64,000 nucleotides of DNA from CBDDFV01 sp965227335 (GCA_965227335.1 CBDDFV010000009.1:62001-126000); one strand, 5' to 3'. Positions 33,326-42,091 are shown, numbered from the stretch's first letter. Made by a program: numbers and translations. The notes: generated by a model from the letters alone, not told the origin.

Positions 33326-34339
33326 TCAGTTCTCATACTGCTCGAAGAGATTCAGTGTGCCATCCGGAACCGGGGCTGCTACATCCAAGTGACTCTTGAA
33401 CTCGTCGTAGGACGTGGAGATCCGCATGAGACCGATCACAGCGCCCAGGTGCTGGATCAGTTTGGGATGGCCGCTCTCTTCACTCAGCCACTGATGCAAC
33501 TTGTTCGGGCGGTTTCCCTTCTCGTTCTTGGGGCTCCTCTCTCTGAGCGCCTCAAGCACGCCCGGGGCAAGTCGCTTGTAAACGATGTCGTTCGTGAGAT
33601 GCCCGAAGTACGGGGGGAGCCGCATGTCGGGGCGGAACTTCACGCCGCGAAGGCGGCACAGCTCCCGGAAGTACGCTCCGGGAAACGTCTTGACCCATCG
33701 CCGAAGCTCCTCCGACAGGAATTCCTCCAACAAACGTTCGAGGGCGTCTCGTTGTCGGATGTACTGATATCCGGTTGCCTCATCGACCAACGCGACGATG
33801 CCGACCTTGGCGAATGCACGAAGCAACATCTCGCATTGCTCGGCAATGTGCTCCTGCTGGTAGTGGAGCTTGCCTTCCTTTCGGGCTTGCAGCACAACAT
33901 CACAAATGTCCGCGAGAATCGTGGCCTCGTATCCGTAAGCCATCGATGATCCTGCCCGAAAGCGAATTGGCTCGGTGATCACTTCGCGCAATTCATCGGA
34001 CACAAACGGACTGAGCGACTTCGTGGCAAGGAATCGCGACAAGCGATCACCATCGCCTCGGCCAGCTGTCCCCTGTGCCATGTCCAACGCCGTCATCACC
34101 CCGCGCTGGATGATCACCCTGCGTTCATCGTCGAGGACGTAGCACGTCAACTCCAAGTCCCCGATTCGAAGGGGTTGATCCGGAGCCCCGCAGAAGACCT
34201 CAGGTACCTCATCACGGTCGCCCCAGCGTGCGATCGCCGCCTTTCTTGCGCTGTCGGAGCGCTCCTTCGGCGTGAGCTTCGCACGCCTCGCCTGCCCACC
34301 CTTGGATTGCTTGGTGACTTCGGTCTTCTGTTTCGACAC
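33326..34339 (-). CDS. P63C-domain phage protein
   Basis: 337 residues from GTG 34339, chosen because AGGAG lies eight bases before it; several ATGs upstream have no site. The N-terminus is basic (KGGQARRAKLTPKERSDSARKAA). The P63C core contains FVSDELREVITEPIRF, then GYEATILADICDVVLQARK, YQYIRQRDALERLLEEFL and PPYFGHLTNDIVYKRLAPGVLE. P63C proteins are widespread in phages, with unknown biochemical role. It is transcribed opposite to most of the prophage, as expected for a lysogeny-stage gene. Confidence 0.78.
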   Translation of the reverse strand: MSKQKTEVTKQSKGGQARRAKLTPKERSDSARKAAIARWGDRDEVPEVFCGAPDQPLRIGDLELTCYVLDDERRVIIQRGVMTALDMAQGTAGRGDGDRLSRFLATKSLSPFVSDELREVITEPIRFRAGSSMAYGYEATILADICDVVLQARKEGKLHYQQEHIAEQCEMLLRAFAKVGIVALVDEATGYQYIRQRDALERLLEEFLSEELRRWVKTFPGAYFRELCRLRGVKFRPDMRLPPYFGHLTNDIVYKRLAPGVLEALRERSPKNEKGNRPNKLHQWLSEESGHPKLIQHLGAVIGLMRISTSYDEFKSHLDVAAPVPDGTLNLFEQYEN

Positions 34340-34384
34340 GGCGGGAGCTCCTGTGGGCCAAGACTCCGGGATCGTACGCATCCG

Positions 34385-34437
34385 AGCACGCATCGTCAAG
34401 CACGCATGTTGACCGGACTCTTGATGCGTGCTACATT
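34385..34437 (+). promoter_or_regulatory. Sigma-70-type promoter with AGCACGCAT operator repeats
   Basis: TTGACC (34409-34414), a 17-base spacer and TACATT (34432-34437) form a good promoter for the gene at 34519. The 9-mer AGCACGCAT occurs directly at 34385-34393 and 34399-34407 and inverted at 34424-34432, overlapping the promoter. This looks like a repressor operator in the divergent gap between the P63C gene and the two-gene cassette. Confidence 0.6.
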
Positions 34438-34518
34438 CCCCGCGATCGACCGACCGGATGCCCGCCGCTGAAGATCATGAGATCATGTAAGAAGTAGTGT
34501 CTGCAGGGATTTAGAGCG

Positions 34519-35721
34519 TTGTCCAAGGCCTTCAACCCCCGATTCGCCAAGCCGTCCGTCCTTGGTTCGATAGACCCAAGGCTCCTCTGCCAGCTCCTCG
34601 AGCCCCACCGTGAATGGCTGGGCCGGGCAGAGGTGAGCATCGCCGACCCGGCGGCGCTCAACGTCGATGCCCTGTCCCTCCTCATCATGACCGGCGCTGG
34701 GCTGCCCGACGAGCTCGTCGAGCTCGTTTGCCTGATCGACGATCTCGCGACCGACCACATGTTCGACCGAGTGCTGTCGTGCGCCCGTGACTCCGGCGTT
34801 CGCATCGATGACGACGTGACGAGCCATGATCTCGCTGTGCGCGTCATGCTCGTCAATCCGGAAGCACTAATCGATCTTCGCACCGAGCGCACTTCGCTGC
34901 GCCCGAAGAAGTACGAGCGCTACATGGCGGTGACCGAGAAGATCCCGACTCCACGCAAGCGGACTCGCGACCGAATCACGGCGCTCGAGAGAGACCTGGA
35001 TGAGGACTTCATCAATCGGTTTCGGCAGCGGAGCGTCGGTGTGGCGAAGGTGCACGACTTCGATGAGCCCCACGGCTTTCGCCTGATGATTCGACGTGGA
35101 GATACGCGGCGGAACCAGCTCGTCATCGATGACAACGACGAGAGCAAGACCAAGCCGCTCCTCCATCGCCCAGAGCTCTACGACGTGGTCCGCTACGACA
35201 ATCGCCATGGCGATTTGCTCGTCAACGCCAAATGCAAGTCAGACATCCGTGCTTACTGCCTGATGGTTGGCAAGCACCTGTTCGACGATCGCTTCGCGTT
35301 TGATCCGATGATGGCGCCGCGGCGATACACGCTCGATCCGATTCGTGATAACGGCCCTGCGAGTCTGTCGTGCGCGCACATCGACGGGCTCGATGAGGCG
35401 AGGCTCACGCTCCTGCGCATGGAGCCCGCTGGGTACGACAGCACGCCGTTTACGATCGGTCCGGGTGATGTCTTCCACGCGATGCACCTGATCGGCGGCG
35501 CAATCGATCCGAGCGCTGAACTCACACGCGCGGTGATGCGGTTTCGATTGCGCGGCCAGCGTCGTGAACGATCGGTGACGCTCGCGCCGCCGATCACGGC
35601 GACCTATGAGCGAGATGACGCTGCGGAAGTCATCGAGCAGTTCATCGAGCATGCTGGGTTCTTGCTGCCAAGAGAGGAGTCGTTGCGTGGAGCACCTGAG
35701 ACGCTGTTTTCGATGTATTGA
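34519..35721 (+). CDS. Unknown protein, first gene of two-gene cassette
   Basis: 400 residues from TTG 34519 (AGGGA upstream; start uncertain). Mixed alpha/beta composition with basic patches (PRKRTRDRITALERD; RLRGQRRERS). No Walker, nuclease or polymerase motif is seen, nor a membrane segment. It overlaps the next gene by 35 bases. The placement behind a repressed promoter between integration and replication genes is typical of accessory lysogenic genes. Confidence 0.6.
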   Translation: MSKAFNPRFAKPSVLGSIDPRLLCQLLEPHREWLGRAEVSIADPAALNVDALSLLIMTGAGLPDELVELVCLIDDLATDHMFDRVLSCARDSGVRIDDDVTSHDLAVRVMLVNPEALIDLRTERTSLRPKKYERYMAVTEKIPTPRKRTRDRITALERDLDEDFINRFRQRSVGVAKVHDFDEPHGFRLMIRRGDTRRNQLVIDDNDESKTKPLLHRPELYDVVRYDNRHGDLLVNAKCKSDIRAYCLMVGKHLFDDRFAFDPMMAPRRYTLDPIRDNGPASLSCAHIDGLDEARLTLLRMEPAGYDSTPFTIGPGDVFHAMHLIGGAIDPSAELTRAVMRFRLRGQRRERSVTLAPPITATYERDDAAEVIEQFIEHAGFLLPREESLRGAPETLFSMY

Positions 35722-36649
35722 AGTGCTCGCGCCGTGTGGGGCTCCGTCGGCAGTATGGCAGCGCGAATCCGGTGACGCGTTCTCGGTTATTGAGCCGGTC
35801 CTGACGCGCACCGATCGGCTTGCGGAGCGTTGGCCGGGCGCACGCCCGGGGCACCCGTCGCGCCGTGTTGTCGACTACGGGGATGGACGGGCGGCCGCAA
35901 TCTGCGACCAGGATCTGAGTCCGCCATTGCCCTTAGAGCTTGAGGATCGTGTTCTGCTGCGCGCCGACGAACGAAAGCTCCGAAAGACTCTCGCGGACTG
36001 CTTCGATCTTGTGGTATCCCGCGATGACATTCCGTGCCTTCCCGGCGTCATGCGCCTCGGTGACTGGAAGCCCAAGCCTGCTGCTCGGTACCCGGTGTCA
36101 TTGGCGGTCCCCTCGTCACCCGCGCATCTCGCTGAACTCATCGTCGGCGCGACGGCCGTCAGCCTCCATCCAATGATCATGCTCACGCCAACACGCGCGA
36201 TGTGGAGCGAACGCAGTGAGCGAGTGGCCGAACCGGAGAAAGTCACACTCATCCCACTGGAGGAGGTGATGAAGATCGACGACGGCGTGCTGGCGGCCTC
36301 GGCCGGATGGGATGAGGCGCTCGGCGTGTTCATGCAGAACGCCGGCATCACGCTGGCGGACGGATTCTCCACGACTCGAAAGAAGGTGCGGGCATCGAAG
36401 ACGAGTGCGACGGCGGGCAAGATCAAGGCAGAGCTGAAGGCGTGGTACGGACCGGCCCGGAAGCACCTTCTCGACTCCGGCACCCTGCTGCCAGCGCCAG
36501 AGCTGAAGGACATCGCCAAGGCCTGCGGCATCGACCAGAGCACAGTCTCTCGCTGGCTCAACGGGAAGTACCAGGAGAAGGACAAGGAACTCATGCTCCT
36601 TTGGCAGAACATCCACGATCCCGAGTCCGTCCGGACCTTCCGTAGCTGA
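35687..36649 (+). CDS. Unknown protein with C-terminal HTH, second gene of cassette
   Basis: 320 residues from GTG 35687, with GAGGAG eight bases before. Near the start are cysteines in RCFRCIEVLAPCG that might bind metal. The C-terminal 45 residues form a helix-turn-helix (ELKDIAKACGIDQSTVSRWL). The middle is unrecognised. It overlaps its partner by 35 bases, so both are made together. It could repress the operator at 34385-34437; that is a hypothesis. Confidence 0.6.
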   Translation: MEHLRRCFRCIEVLAPCGAPSAVWQRESGDAFSVIEPVLTRTDRLAERWPGARPGHPSRRVVDYGDGRAAAICDQDLSPPLPLELEDRVLLRADERKLRKTLADCFDLVVSRDDIPCLPGVMRLGDWKPKPAARYPVSLAVPSSPAHLAELIVGATAVSLHPMIMLTPTRAMWSERSERVAEPEKVTLIPLEEVMKIDDGVLAASAGWDEALGVFMQNAGITLADGFSTTRKKVRASKTSATAGKIKAELKAWYGPARKHLLDSGTLLPAPELKDIAKACGIDQSTVSRWLNGKYQEKDKELMLLWQNIHDPESVRTFRS

Positions 36650-36653
36650 CCAG

Positions 36654-36670
36654 CCCGCTTGCACGGCGGG
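36654..36670 (+). terminator. Short hairpin after two-gene cassette
   Basis: CCCGC-TTGCACG-GCGGG directly after the stop of the gene ending 36649. Five pairs, followed by TCTGAT. Weak on its own, but another hairpin follows at 36706. Confidence 0.4.
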
Positions 36671-36705
36671 TCTGATCGTGCACGTGCAATCCTGATTCCT
36701 AACAG

Positions 36706-36736
36706 CCGCAAATGCCCTCGCCATGGGCGTTTGCGG
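36706..36736 (+). terminator. 12-bp hairpin before the sigma-factor gene
   Basis: CCGCAAATGCCC pairs with GGGCGTTTGCGG across a 7-nt loop with one G-T pair. It lies in the 189-bp gap before the phage sigma gene and likely insulates it from the cassette upstream. Confidence 0.5.
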
Positions 36737-36838
36737 CGTTGTCGCATGCGCTGAACAAGCTGGTCGTGCAAGCCTCCCGGCGGTCACACGCGGTGCAACG
36801 GGCACCGCGGCCAACCGCCCTCGAATGGGAGTCCGCAC

Positions 36839-37408
36839 GTGACCACTTGCACTCTGAACACAACCAGCCAATCCAGCATCGCCGACCAGATCATCGACGA
36901 CTACGCCATCGAACGAGTCGACTACCAAGTCGCCCGGCTTGGGCGCACCCTCCGCCTCTCCCATCATCGCAAGGAGGATCTCCGGCAGGATCTCCTCCTC
37001 GAACTTTGCAACGCCGCGCGCCGCTTCAATCCGGCCACGGCCAGCGCCCGGACGTTCGTGTCCCGGGTCGTCTCTTCGGCGGCTGCCCACCATGCCCGGT
37101 GCATTCGCAACGAGCGCCGCAACGGCGCGCGCTCGCCGATTCTCCTGAGCCAGCTTCAGCGCGACGGTCGTCGCTTCTCACCGGTCGCGCCGCGCTCCAC
37201 GGAGCCGTCCGCGCACGACCTCGTGCTCGATCTCGACCACGGATTCTCCACGATGAACCGGCGGCAGCAACAACTGGCTGAGTCGCTCAAGACGGACACC
37301 GCAGCGGAGATCGCCAAGGAACGCGGCCATCACCGCAGCACGGTCTATCGCGATCTCGCGGCGATGCGCACGACGCTGTCGGACCTCGATCTGCGACCGG
37401 CAAGTTGA
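36839..37408 (+). CDS. Phage sigma-70-like factor
   Basis: 189 residues from GTG 36839. Region 2-like sequence runs about 28-90 (IERVDYQVARLGRTLRL, RKEDLRQDLLLELCNAARRFNP, RTFVSRVVSSAAAHHAR). Region 4-like sequence is at the C-terminus (MNRRQQQLAESLKTDTAAEIAKERG then HRSTVYRDLAAMR). It would redirect RNA polymerase to phage promoters. A repeated promoter-like motif unique to this prophage starts 11 bp after its stop codon. Confidence 0.72.
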   Translation: MTTCTLNTTSQSSIADQIIDDYAIERVDYQVARLGRTLRLSHHRKEDLRQDLLLELCNAARRFNPATASARTFVSRVVSSAAAHHARCIRNERRNGARSPILLSQLQRDGRRFSPVAPRSTEPSAHDLVLDLDHGFSTMNRRQQQLAESLKTDTAAEIAKERGHHRSTVYRDLAAMRTTLSDLDLRPAS

Positions 37409-37418
37409 CACAAGCCCC

Positions 37419-37449
37419 GCGACAGATGGGCCCCGGCTGCAGATGTAGA
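37419..37449 (+). promoter_or_regulatory. Phage promoter-like element, copy 2
   Basis: GCGACA, 17-base spacer ending GGCTGCA, then GATGTAGA; over 33 bases it is nearly identical to copy 3. It lies just after the sigma gene and 109 bp before the exonuclease start. A 10-bp inverted repeat (37431-37440 with 37475-37484) brackets the -10-like element here only. Confidence 0.62.
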
Positions 37450-37557
37450 GGAGCGATGACTTCAACACCTGCACGCAGCCGGGGACCCCGGTCGCGTCCG
37501 CTGGTCCGCTTGGGCCAGGGGTCGTACCAGCGCGACTACCACCCCGAGGACCTCGGA

Positions 37558-38391
37558 ATGTCCGACACAACCAACCGACCAACCACAGCCACTAATCTTC
37601 GATTCCTGATCCGCGAACCGGCCGACGTGTACCACGCCCGAAGTAACGAGCATGTCACATCGCATCGTCTCGCGGAGTTTCGTCGCTGTCCGCTTCTGTT
37701 TCGCAGGAAGGAACAGGGCCTGATTGCTGATCGCGACTCGACGGCATTCGTCGTCGGCCGCGCAGCGCACGTGCTCGTTCTTGAAGGCCGAGAGCGCTAC
37801 GAGCACGAGTTCGCCGTCGGCGGTCCGATCAACCCGAAGACCGGCAAGCCGTATGGCTCGGCGACGAAGGCATTCGCCGAGTGGGCCGAACGGATCGGCA
37901 AGCCTGTGATCAGCGATGACCAGGCCGCAGTGATCGAGCAAATGGCCGATGCCGTTCGCTCACACCTCTTTGCGGCGGAACTGCTCTGTGAAGGCGTGGC
38001 CGAGGGGGTGGTCCGGTGCGAGTTCGCCGGCCACACGTGTCAGTCGCGCATCGACTGGATCAATCCCCTGCACGAGCGCGGCATTGTCGACTTCAAGACG
38101 TGCCACTCACTCGATGATTTCGAGCTGGACGCGCGAGCGTTCGGATACGTGCACCAGATGGCGTTCTACCGCGCGCTCGTCGCCGAGGCGTCTGGTGTTG
38201 TGCTCCCGGTGCATCTCATCGCGGCAGAGAAGCGCGAACCGTATCGCTGCGGCGTCTGGCAATTGTCGCCGCGGGTGCTCGACGCGGCGCAGCAGGAGAA
38301 CGAGCAGGCAATGCGCGAACTGACGCAATGTCGCCTGACCGGCGCCTGGCCGACGCGGTTCGAGTCACTGCGTCTCTATGAGCACCCTTAG
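37558..38391 (+). CDS. PD-(D/E)XK exonuclease (RecE/Cas4-like)
   Basis: 277 residues from ATG 37558, with GAGGA seven bases upstream; an earlier in-frame ATG at 37456 would be almost leaderless. Nuclease motifs: VGRAAHVLVLEG (early His helix), then SRIDWINP followed by GIVDFKT (D...DxK), and a QMAFYRALV helix. It probably resects phage DNA ends for single-strand annealing together with the Sak4-like ATPase that follows. Opens the replication/recombination operon. Confidence 0.8.
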   Translation: MSDTTNRPTTATNLRFLIREPADVYHARSNEHVTSHRLAEFRRCPLLFRRKEQGLIADRDSTAFVVGRAAHVLVLEGRERYEHEFAVGGPINPKTGKPYGSATKAFAEWAERIGKPVISDDQAAVIEQMADAVRSHLFAAELLCEGVAEGVVRCEFAGHTCQSRIDWINPLHERGIVDFKTCHSLDDFELDARAFGYVHQMAFYRALVAEASGVVLPVHLIAAEKREPYRCGVWQLSPRVLDAAQQENEQAMRELTQCRLTGAWPTRFESLRLYEHP

Positions 38392-38400
38392 CCCCTCCGA

Positions 38401-38475
38401 GGAGCGAGCGGGATGGCGTGCCACGGAAGGCCACGACGCCCACCGCAGGCCGGACTCCCTGTGCCCGCTCGCTCC
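38401..38475 (+). ncRNA. Structured RNA candidate, 12-bp closing stem
   Basis: GGAGCGAGCGGG at 38401-38412 pairs exactly with CCCGCTCGCTCC at 38464-38475. The 51 bases between can form two further hairpins: GGCGT/ACGCC around an inner GTGCC/GGCCAC, and CAGG/CCTG. This gives a three-way junction in the 125-bp gap between the exonuclease and ATPase genes. No match to a known riboswitch is recognised; it could be a terminator-attenuator or a phage RNA. Confidence 0.4.
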
Positions 38476-38516
38476 CTCTTCTGAACACACGCAACTAATC
38501 GAGAAGGGAACCCGCA

Positions 38517-39302
38517 TTGACCGCACTGAGCATGATCCAACGAGGTCGAGCAGAGCATCCGCGCCGCACGATGGTGTATGGCGTCCACGGCGTCGGCAAG
38601 AGCACATTCGGCGCCATGGCCGAGAAACCGATCTTCATCCAGACCGAGGAGGGCATCAATGACCTCGATGCCGATCGCTTTCCGGTCTCAGCTGCCTACC
38701 GGGATGTGCTCGGCGCGCTGTCCGCTCTGTACTCCGATGAACACGAGTATCAGACGGTCGTCATCGATTCCCTCGACTGGCTCGAGCGGCTCATCTGGGC
38801 TGAGGTCTGCTCGAAGCGTGGCGTCGAGTCGATCGAGGACATTGGATACGCGAAGGGCTACGTCTTCGCGCTCACGCAATGGCGCGAGGTCATCAGCGGA
38901 CTCGATGCGCTGCGCAATGAACGTGGGATGCAGATCATCCTGATCGCACACGCTCGCATCGAGAAGTTCGACAACCCCGAGACCGAGTCGTACGACCGCT
39001 ACGTGCCGCGGCTCAACAAGCACGCGTCTGCTCTCGTCCAGGAGTGGTGCGACGAGGTGCTCTTCGCGACGTATCGCGTACACACCAAACACACGGACGA
39101 AGGGTTCAACCGCAAGCGTACGCAGGGCATCGGTACCGGCGAGCGGATCGTCCGCACCACCGAGCGCCCGGCGCACGTGGCGAAGAACCGCCTGAGTCTC
39201 CCCGACGAGTTCCCACTCGACTATCGCCTCTACGCCGCGTTTGTGCGCGGCGAGGCCCCCGACACGAACACCGAAGCAACAGCCACTGAGCAAGGAGCCT
39301 GA
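38517..39302 (+). CDS. Sak4-like RecA-fold ATPase
   Basis: 261 residues from TTG 38517 (GAAGGGA upstream; ATG 38532 possible). Walker A is YGVHGVGKST (about 21-30); Walker B lies in YQTVVIDSLDW (about 79-89); a sensor-like IILIAHARIEKF follows. This is the AAA_24/Sak4 type found in phages, thought to load on single-stranded DNA and promote annealing. The DUF669 and exonuclease neighbours support a recombination role. Confidence 0.82.
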   Translation: MTALSMIQRGRAEHPRRTMVYGVHGVGKSTFGAMAEKPIFIQTEEGINDLDADRFPVSAAYRDVLGALSALYSDEHEYQTVVIDSLDWLERLIWAEVCSKRGVESIEDIGYAKGYVFALTQWREVISGLDALRNERGMQIILIAHARIEKFDNPETESYDRYVPRLNKHASALVQEWCDEVLFATYRVHTKHTDEGFNRKRTQGIGTGERIVRTTERPAHVAKNRLSLPDEFPLDYRLYAAFVRGEAPDTNTEATATEQGA

Positions 39303-39305
39303 TCG

Positions 39306-39767
39306 ATGGCAAACCTGAATGGATTCGATGCGACGACCGTGGACCCCAACGTGGGGTTCGAGCCACTCCCCGCGAACAAGTATCTGGCGGTCATCACCGA
39401 CAGTGTGATGAAGGCCACGAAGGCTGGAACGGGCGAGTACCTGGAGTTGACCTTCGAGGTGATCGATGGGCCGTACAAGGGACGGAAGCTCTGGGACCGG
39501 CTCACGCTGAATCACCCGAATGAACTGACGGTGCAGATCGCTCGGGGCATGTTGTCGTCGCTCTGTCATGCCGTTGGCGTCATGAAGCCCAAGGACTCGC
39601 TCGAGCTTCACAACCTGCCGCTGGTGCTGTCCGTCTCGATGAAGAATCGAGAGGACACGGGCGAGCCGACCAACGTCATCAAGGGCTATGCGAAGCGCGA
39701 GACCGGCGCGGCGCCTCAGCCCGCCGTCGCTGCCGCCAACGGGAACACGCCGCCGTGGAAGCGGTGA
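39306..39767 (+). CDS. DUF669 single-strand-binding-like protein
   Basis: 153 residues. The DUF669 core shows PLPANKYLAVITDSVMK, GEYLELTFEVIDGPYKGRKLWDRLTL and a C-terminal flexible acidic/Pro tail. DUF669 proteins usually follow Sak4-type ATPases and likely bind ssDNA with an OB fold. The next gene begins inside its last five codons. Confidence 0.8.
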   Translation: MANLNGFDATTVDPNVGFEPLPANKYLAVITDSVMKATKAGTGEYLELTFEVIDGPYKGRKLWDRLTLNHPNELTVQIARGMLSSLCHAVGVMKPKDSLELHNLPLVLSVSMKNREDTGEPTNVIKGYAKRETGAAPQPAVAAANGNTPPWKR

Positions 39768-40123
39768 ACCCGGCTCTCGAACTTGAACTGCCGTACCCGC
39801 CGTCAGTGAACCACTACTGGCGGCGGGTCGGTCAGCGCACGCTGATCAGTCGCGCTGGCCGGCAGTTCCGTACTCGCGTTGTGGGGCGGCTGGCTCTGCT
39901 CCGGCTGCAGCCCATGACCGGCGCATTGGCTGTGCACGTCACCGTTCATCCACCCGATCGGCGCCGGCGTGATCTCGACAACGCAATGAAGGCGTTGCTC
40001 GATGCGCTCGCGCATGGCGGCGCGTACGAGGACGACAGCCAGATCGATCGCCTGGAGATCGTGCGCGGTGCGGTCGAACCCGGAGGGCGAGTCGTAGTGA
40101 AGATCGCGGAGGTCCGGCACTGA
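39755..40123 (+). CDS. rusA: RusA-family Holliday junction resolvase
   Basis: 122 residues. RusA signatures: PYPPSVNHYWRRVG near the start, then RRRRDLDNAMKALLDAL and YEDDSQIDRLEI with the conserved catalytic aspartates. It resolves four-way junctions formed in phage recombination and replication. Stop and helicase start overlap (TGATG). Confidence 0.92.
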   Translation: MEAVNPALELELPYPPSVNHYWRRVGQRTLISRAGRQFRTRVVGRLALLRLQPMTGALAVHVTVHPPDRRRRDLDNAMKALLDALAHGGAYEDDSQIDRLEIVRGAVEPGGRVVVKIAEVRH

Positions 40124-41820
40124 TGGAAGTGCGACCGTATCAACGAGACGCGGTAGACGCGATCTGGACGCACATTGCGTCGAGCGAGTCCAACCCAGCG
40201 GTCGTCCTGCCGACAGGGTCCGGCAAGACGCACGTGATCGCCGAGGTCTGCCGGGATGCCGTTCAAAACTGGGGCGGGCGTGTGATCGTCCTGGCTCACG
40301 TCAAGGAACTGCTCGAGCAGGCGGCGGACAAGCTGCGAGCCGTGGCCCCGGACCTGCCCATTGGCGTGTACTCGGCCGGGCTTGGATGCCGCGACCTCGG
40401 CTATGCCGTGACGATCGCCGGCATTCAGTCGGTCTACCAGCGTGCCCATGACCTTGGTCCGCTCGATCTGGTGGTCGTTGACGAAGCGCATCTCATCCCG
40501 CCGGATGGCGAGGGCATGTATCGGCGCTTCCTGACCGACGCGAGGGACCTGTGTGATCACCAACGTGTCATCGGACTGACTGCGACTCCCTACCGCATGA
40601 AGACGGGCACGATCTGCGGACCGGCGCCGGAGCACGTCCTGAACGACGTCTGCTTCGAGGCGGGCGTGCGCGAACTCATCGTGCAAGGCTACCTCTGCCC
40701 GCTCCGAAGCCGGGCCGGGAAGTCCGTGGCCGACACGAGCGAACTGCACGTGCGCGGCGGCGAGTTCGTGGCCGGCGAGGTCGAGGATCTGATGAACACG
40801 GACGACCTCGTCCACTCCGCATGTATGGAGATCGTGGCGGCTGCGGCGGAACGCCAATCCGTGTTGGTCTTTTGCTCCGGAGTGGAGCACGGCATGCGTG
40901 TCGCCGGGACGCTGACCGAACTGGCGGGCGACAAATGCGGATTCGTGTGCGGAGAGACGCCGACCAAGGAGCGTGACAGGCTGATCGCCCGATTCAAACG
41001 GGGCGACATCAAGTTCCTCGCCAACGTCAATGTTCTGACCACGGGATTCGATGCTCCCAACGTGGACTGCGTTGCGATGCTGCGGCCGACACTGTCGCCT
41101 GGCCTCTACTACCAGATGGTCGGACGTGGATTCCGGCTGAACCCGGGCAAGGACGACTGCCTGGTCCTGGACTTCGGAGGCAACGTGCTTCGACACGGCC
41201 CGGTGGACGCCATCCGACTCGCGGATCCGAACAGTGTTCCCGGAGAGGCGCCGGCGAAGCAGTGCCCGACATGCAATGCGCTGATCCATGCGGCCTACGC
41301 GAACTGCCCCGAGTGTGGGCATGCGTTCCCGCCGCGGCAGTTGGCCAAGCACACCTCGATCGCTTCGGACGAAGAAGTCGTCTCCGGTACGGAGGGGACC
41401 GAGCGTCAGAACAATGGTGTCTCCGAGGTCGCGTACTACGTCCACTACAAGCGCGGCGACCCGCTCGCGCTGCCGACCATGCGGGTGGAGTATCGCTGCG
41501 GGTTTGCGAAGTGGGCACGCGAGTGGATCTGCTTCGAGCATCAGCGAGGCGGGTACGCCCGGCGGAAGGCTGAGCAATGGTGGCGAAAACGCTCGAACGA
41601 GCCCGTGCCCGACACCGTCGATGAAGCGGTCGATCTCGCAATGGCAGGGGCGCTGGCGCCGACGCTGCGCGTCACGATCGAGAAGAAGCCTGGCGATCAG
41701 TGGGAGCGGATCGTTGAGCACTCGCTTGGCGAGAAACCACCGCGTCTTGAATCAGACGAGGGCTTGCCCGAGCCGGTTGGCGCAACCCATGGAATCCCAG
41801 ACGACGAGATCCCGTTCTGA
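40123..41820 (+). CDS. SF2 DEAD/DEAH-box helicase with zinc finger
   Basis: 565 residues. Walker A PTGSGKTH (about 28-35), DEAH box (VVVDEAHLI), motif III-like GLTATPYR, and motif VI in YYQMVGRGFRLNPGK. A four-Cys zinc ribbon lies at about 381-400 (CPTCNAL ... CPECGHAF), and the C-terminal 130 residues have their own conserved Trp-rich region. Probably unwinds forks or recombination intermediates. It follows RusA with a one-base overlap. Confidence 0.92.
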   Translation: MEVRPYQRDAVDAIWTHIASSESNPAVVLPTGSGKTHVIAEVCRDAVQNWGGRVIVLAHVKELLEQAADKLRAVAPDLPIGVYSAGLGCRDLGYAVTIAGIQSVYQRAHDLGPLDLVVVDEAHLIPPDGEGMYRRFLTDARDLCDHQRVIGLTATPYRMKTGTICGPAPEHVLNDVCFEAGVRELIVQGYLCPLRSRAGKSVADTSELHVRGGEFVAGEVEDLMNTDDLVHSACMEIVAAAAERQSVLVFCSGVEHGMRVAGTLTELAGDKCGFVCGETPTKERDRLIARFKRGDIKFLANVNVLTTGFDAPNVDCVAMLRPTLSPGLYYQMVGRGFRLNPGKDDCLVLDFGGNVLRHGPVDAIRLADPNSVPGEAPAKQCPTCNALIHAAYANCPECGHAFPPRQLAKHTSIASDEEVVSGTEGTERQNNGVSEVAYYVHYKRGDPLALPTMRVEYRCGFAKWAREWICFEHQRGGYARRKAEQWWRKRSNEPVPDTVDEAVDLAMAGALAPTLRVTIEKKPGDQWERIVEHSLGEKPPRLESDEGLPEPVGATHGIPDDEIPF

Positions 41821-41830
41821 TGGCGCACGA

Positions 41831-42061
41831 TCAACGCACAGCTTTGGTCGTGAGCTTGGTCTTGTCGCACCGCGAACACGGAAGTTTCGCCCGTTCGAAG
41901 TCTGAGGTCAGTCCGAGCGATGAGGTGATCGGGTTCACCGCGATCCGATTCTTGATTCCGGCGATCTCGGCGATGCAGTCATCACAGAGAGCACTCGCGC
42001 GATCGCTGCGTAGGAGTTGGGCGACCTTCTCCGGATTCGAGAGCTCGTTCATGCAGGCCAT
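41831..42061 (-). CDS. Small two-CxxC protein, antisense in replication operon
   Basis: 76 residues from ATG 42061 (or 42052). Two cysteine pairs (LCDDC near residue 25; CSRC near residue 62) suggest zinc binding; the ends look like SNPEKVAQLL and KTKLTTKAV. It lies on the opposite strand between helicase and primase genes. The CxxC spacing and normal protein-like composition argue that it is coding rather than a shadow; both plus-strand neighbours leave 271 bp for it. Confidence 0.6.
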   Translation of the reverse strand: MACMNELSNPEKVAQLLRSDRASALCDDCIAEIAGIKNRIAVNPITSSLGLTSDFERAKLPCSRCDKTKLTTKAVR

Positions 42062-42091
42062 TGTACTGCCCGCAGATTCGAGGTGGCTCGA

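Noticed and set aside
34490..34518. A possible fourth copy of the phage promoter motif (CTGCAGGGATTTAGAG)
   Set aside because: The -10-like part is close, but there is no GCGACA at 17 bases and the gap is wrong; the TTGACC/TACATT promoter upstream is better.
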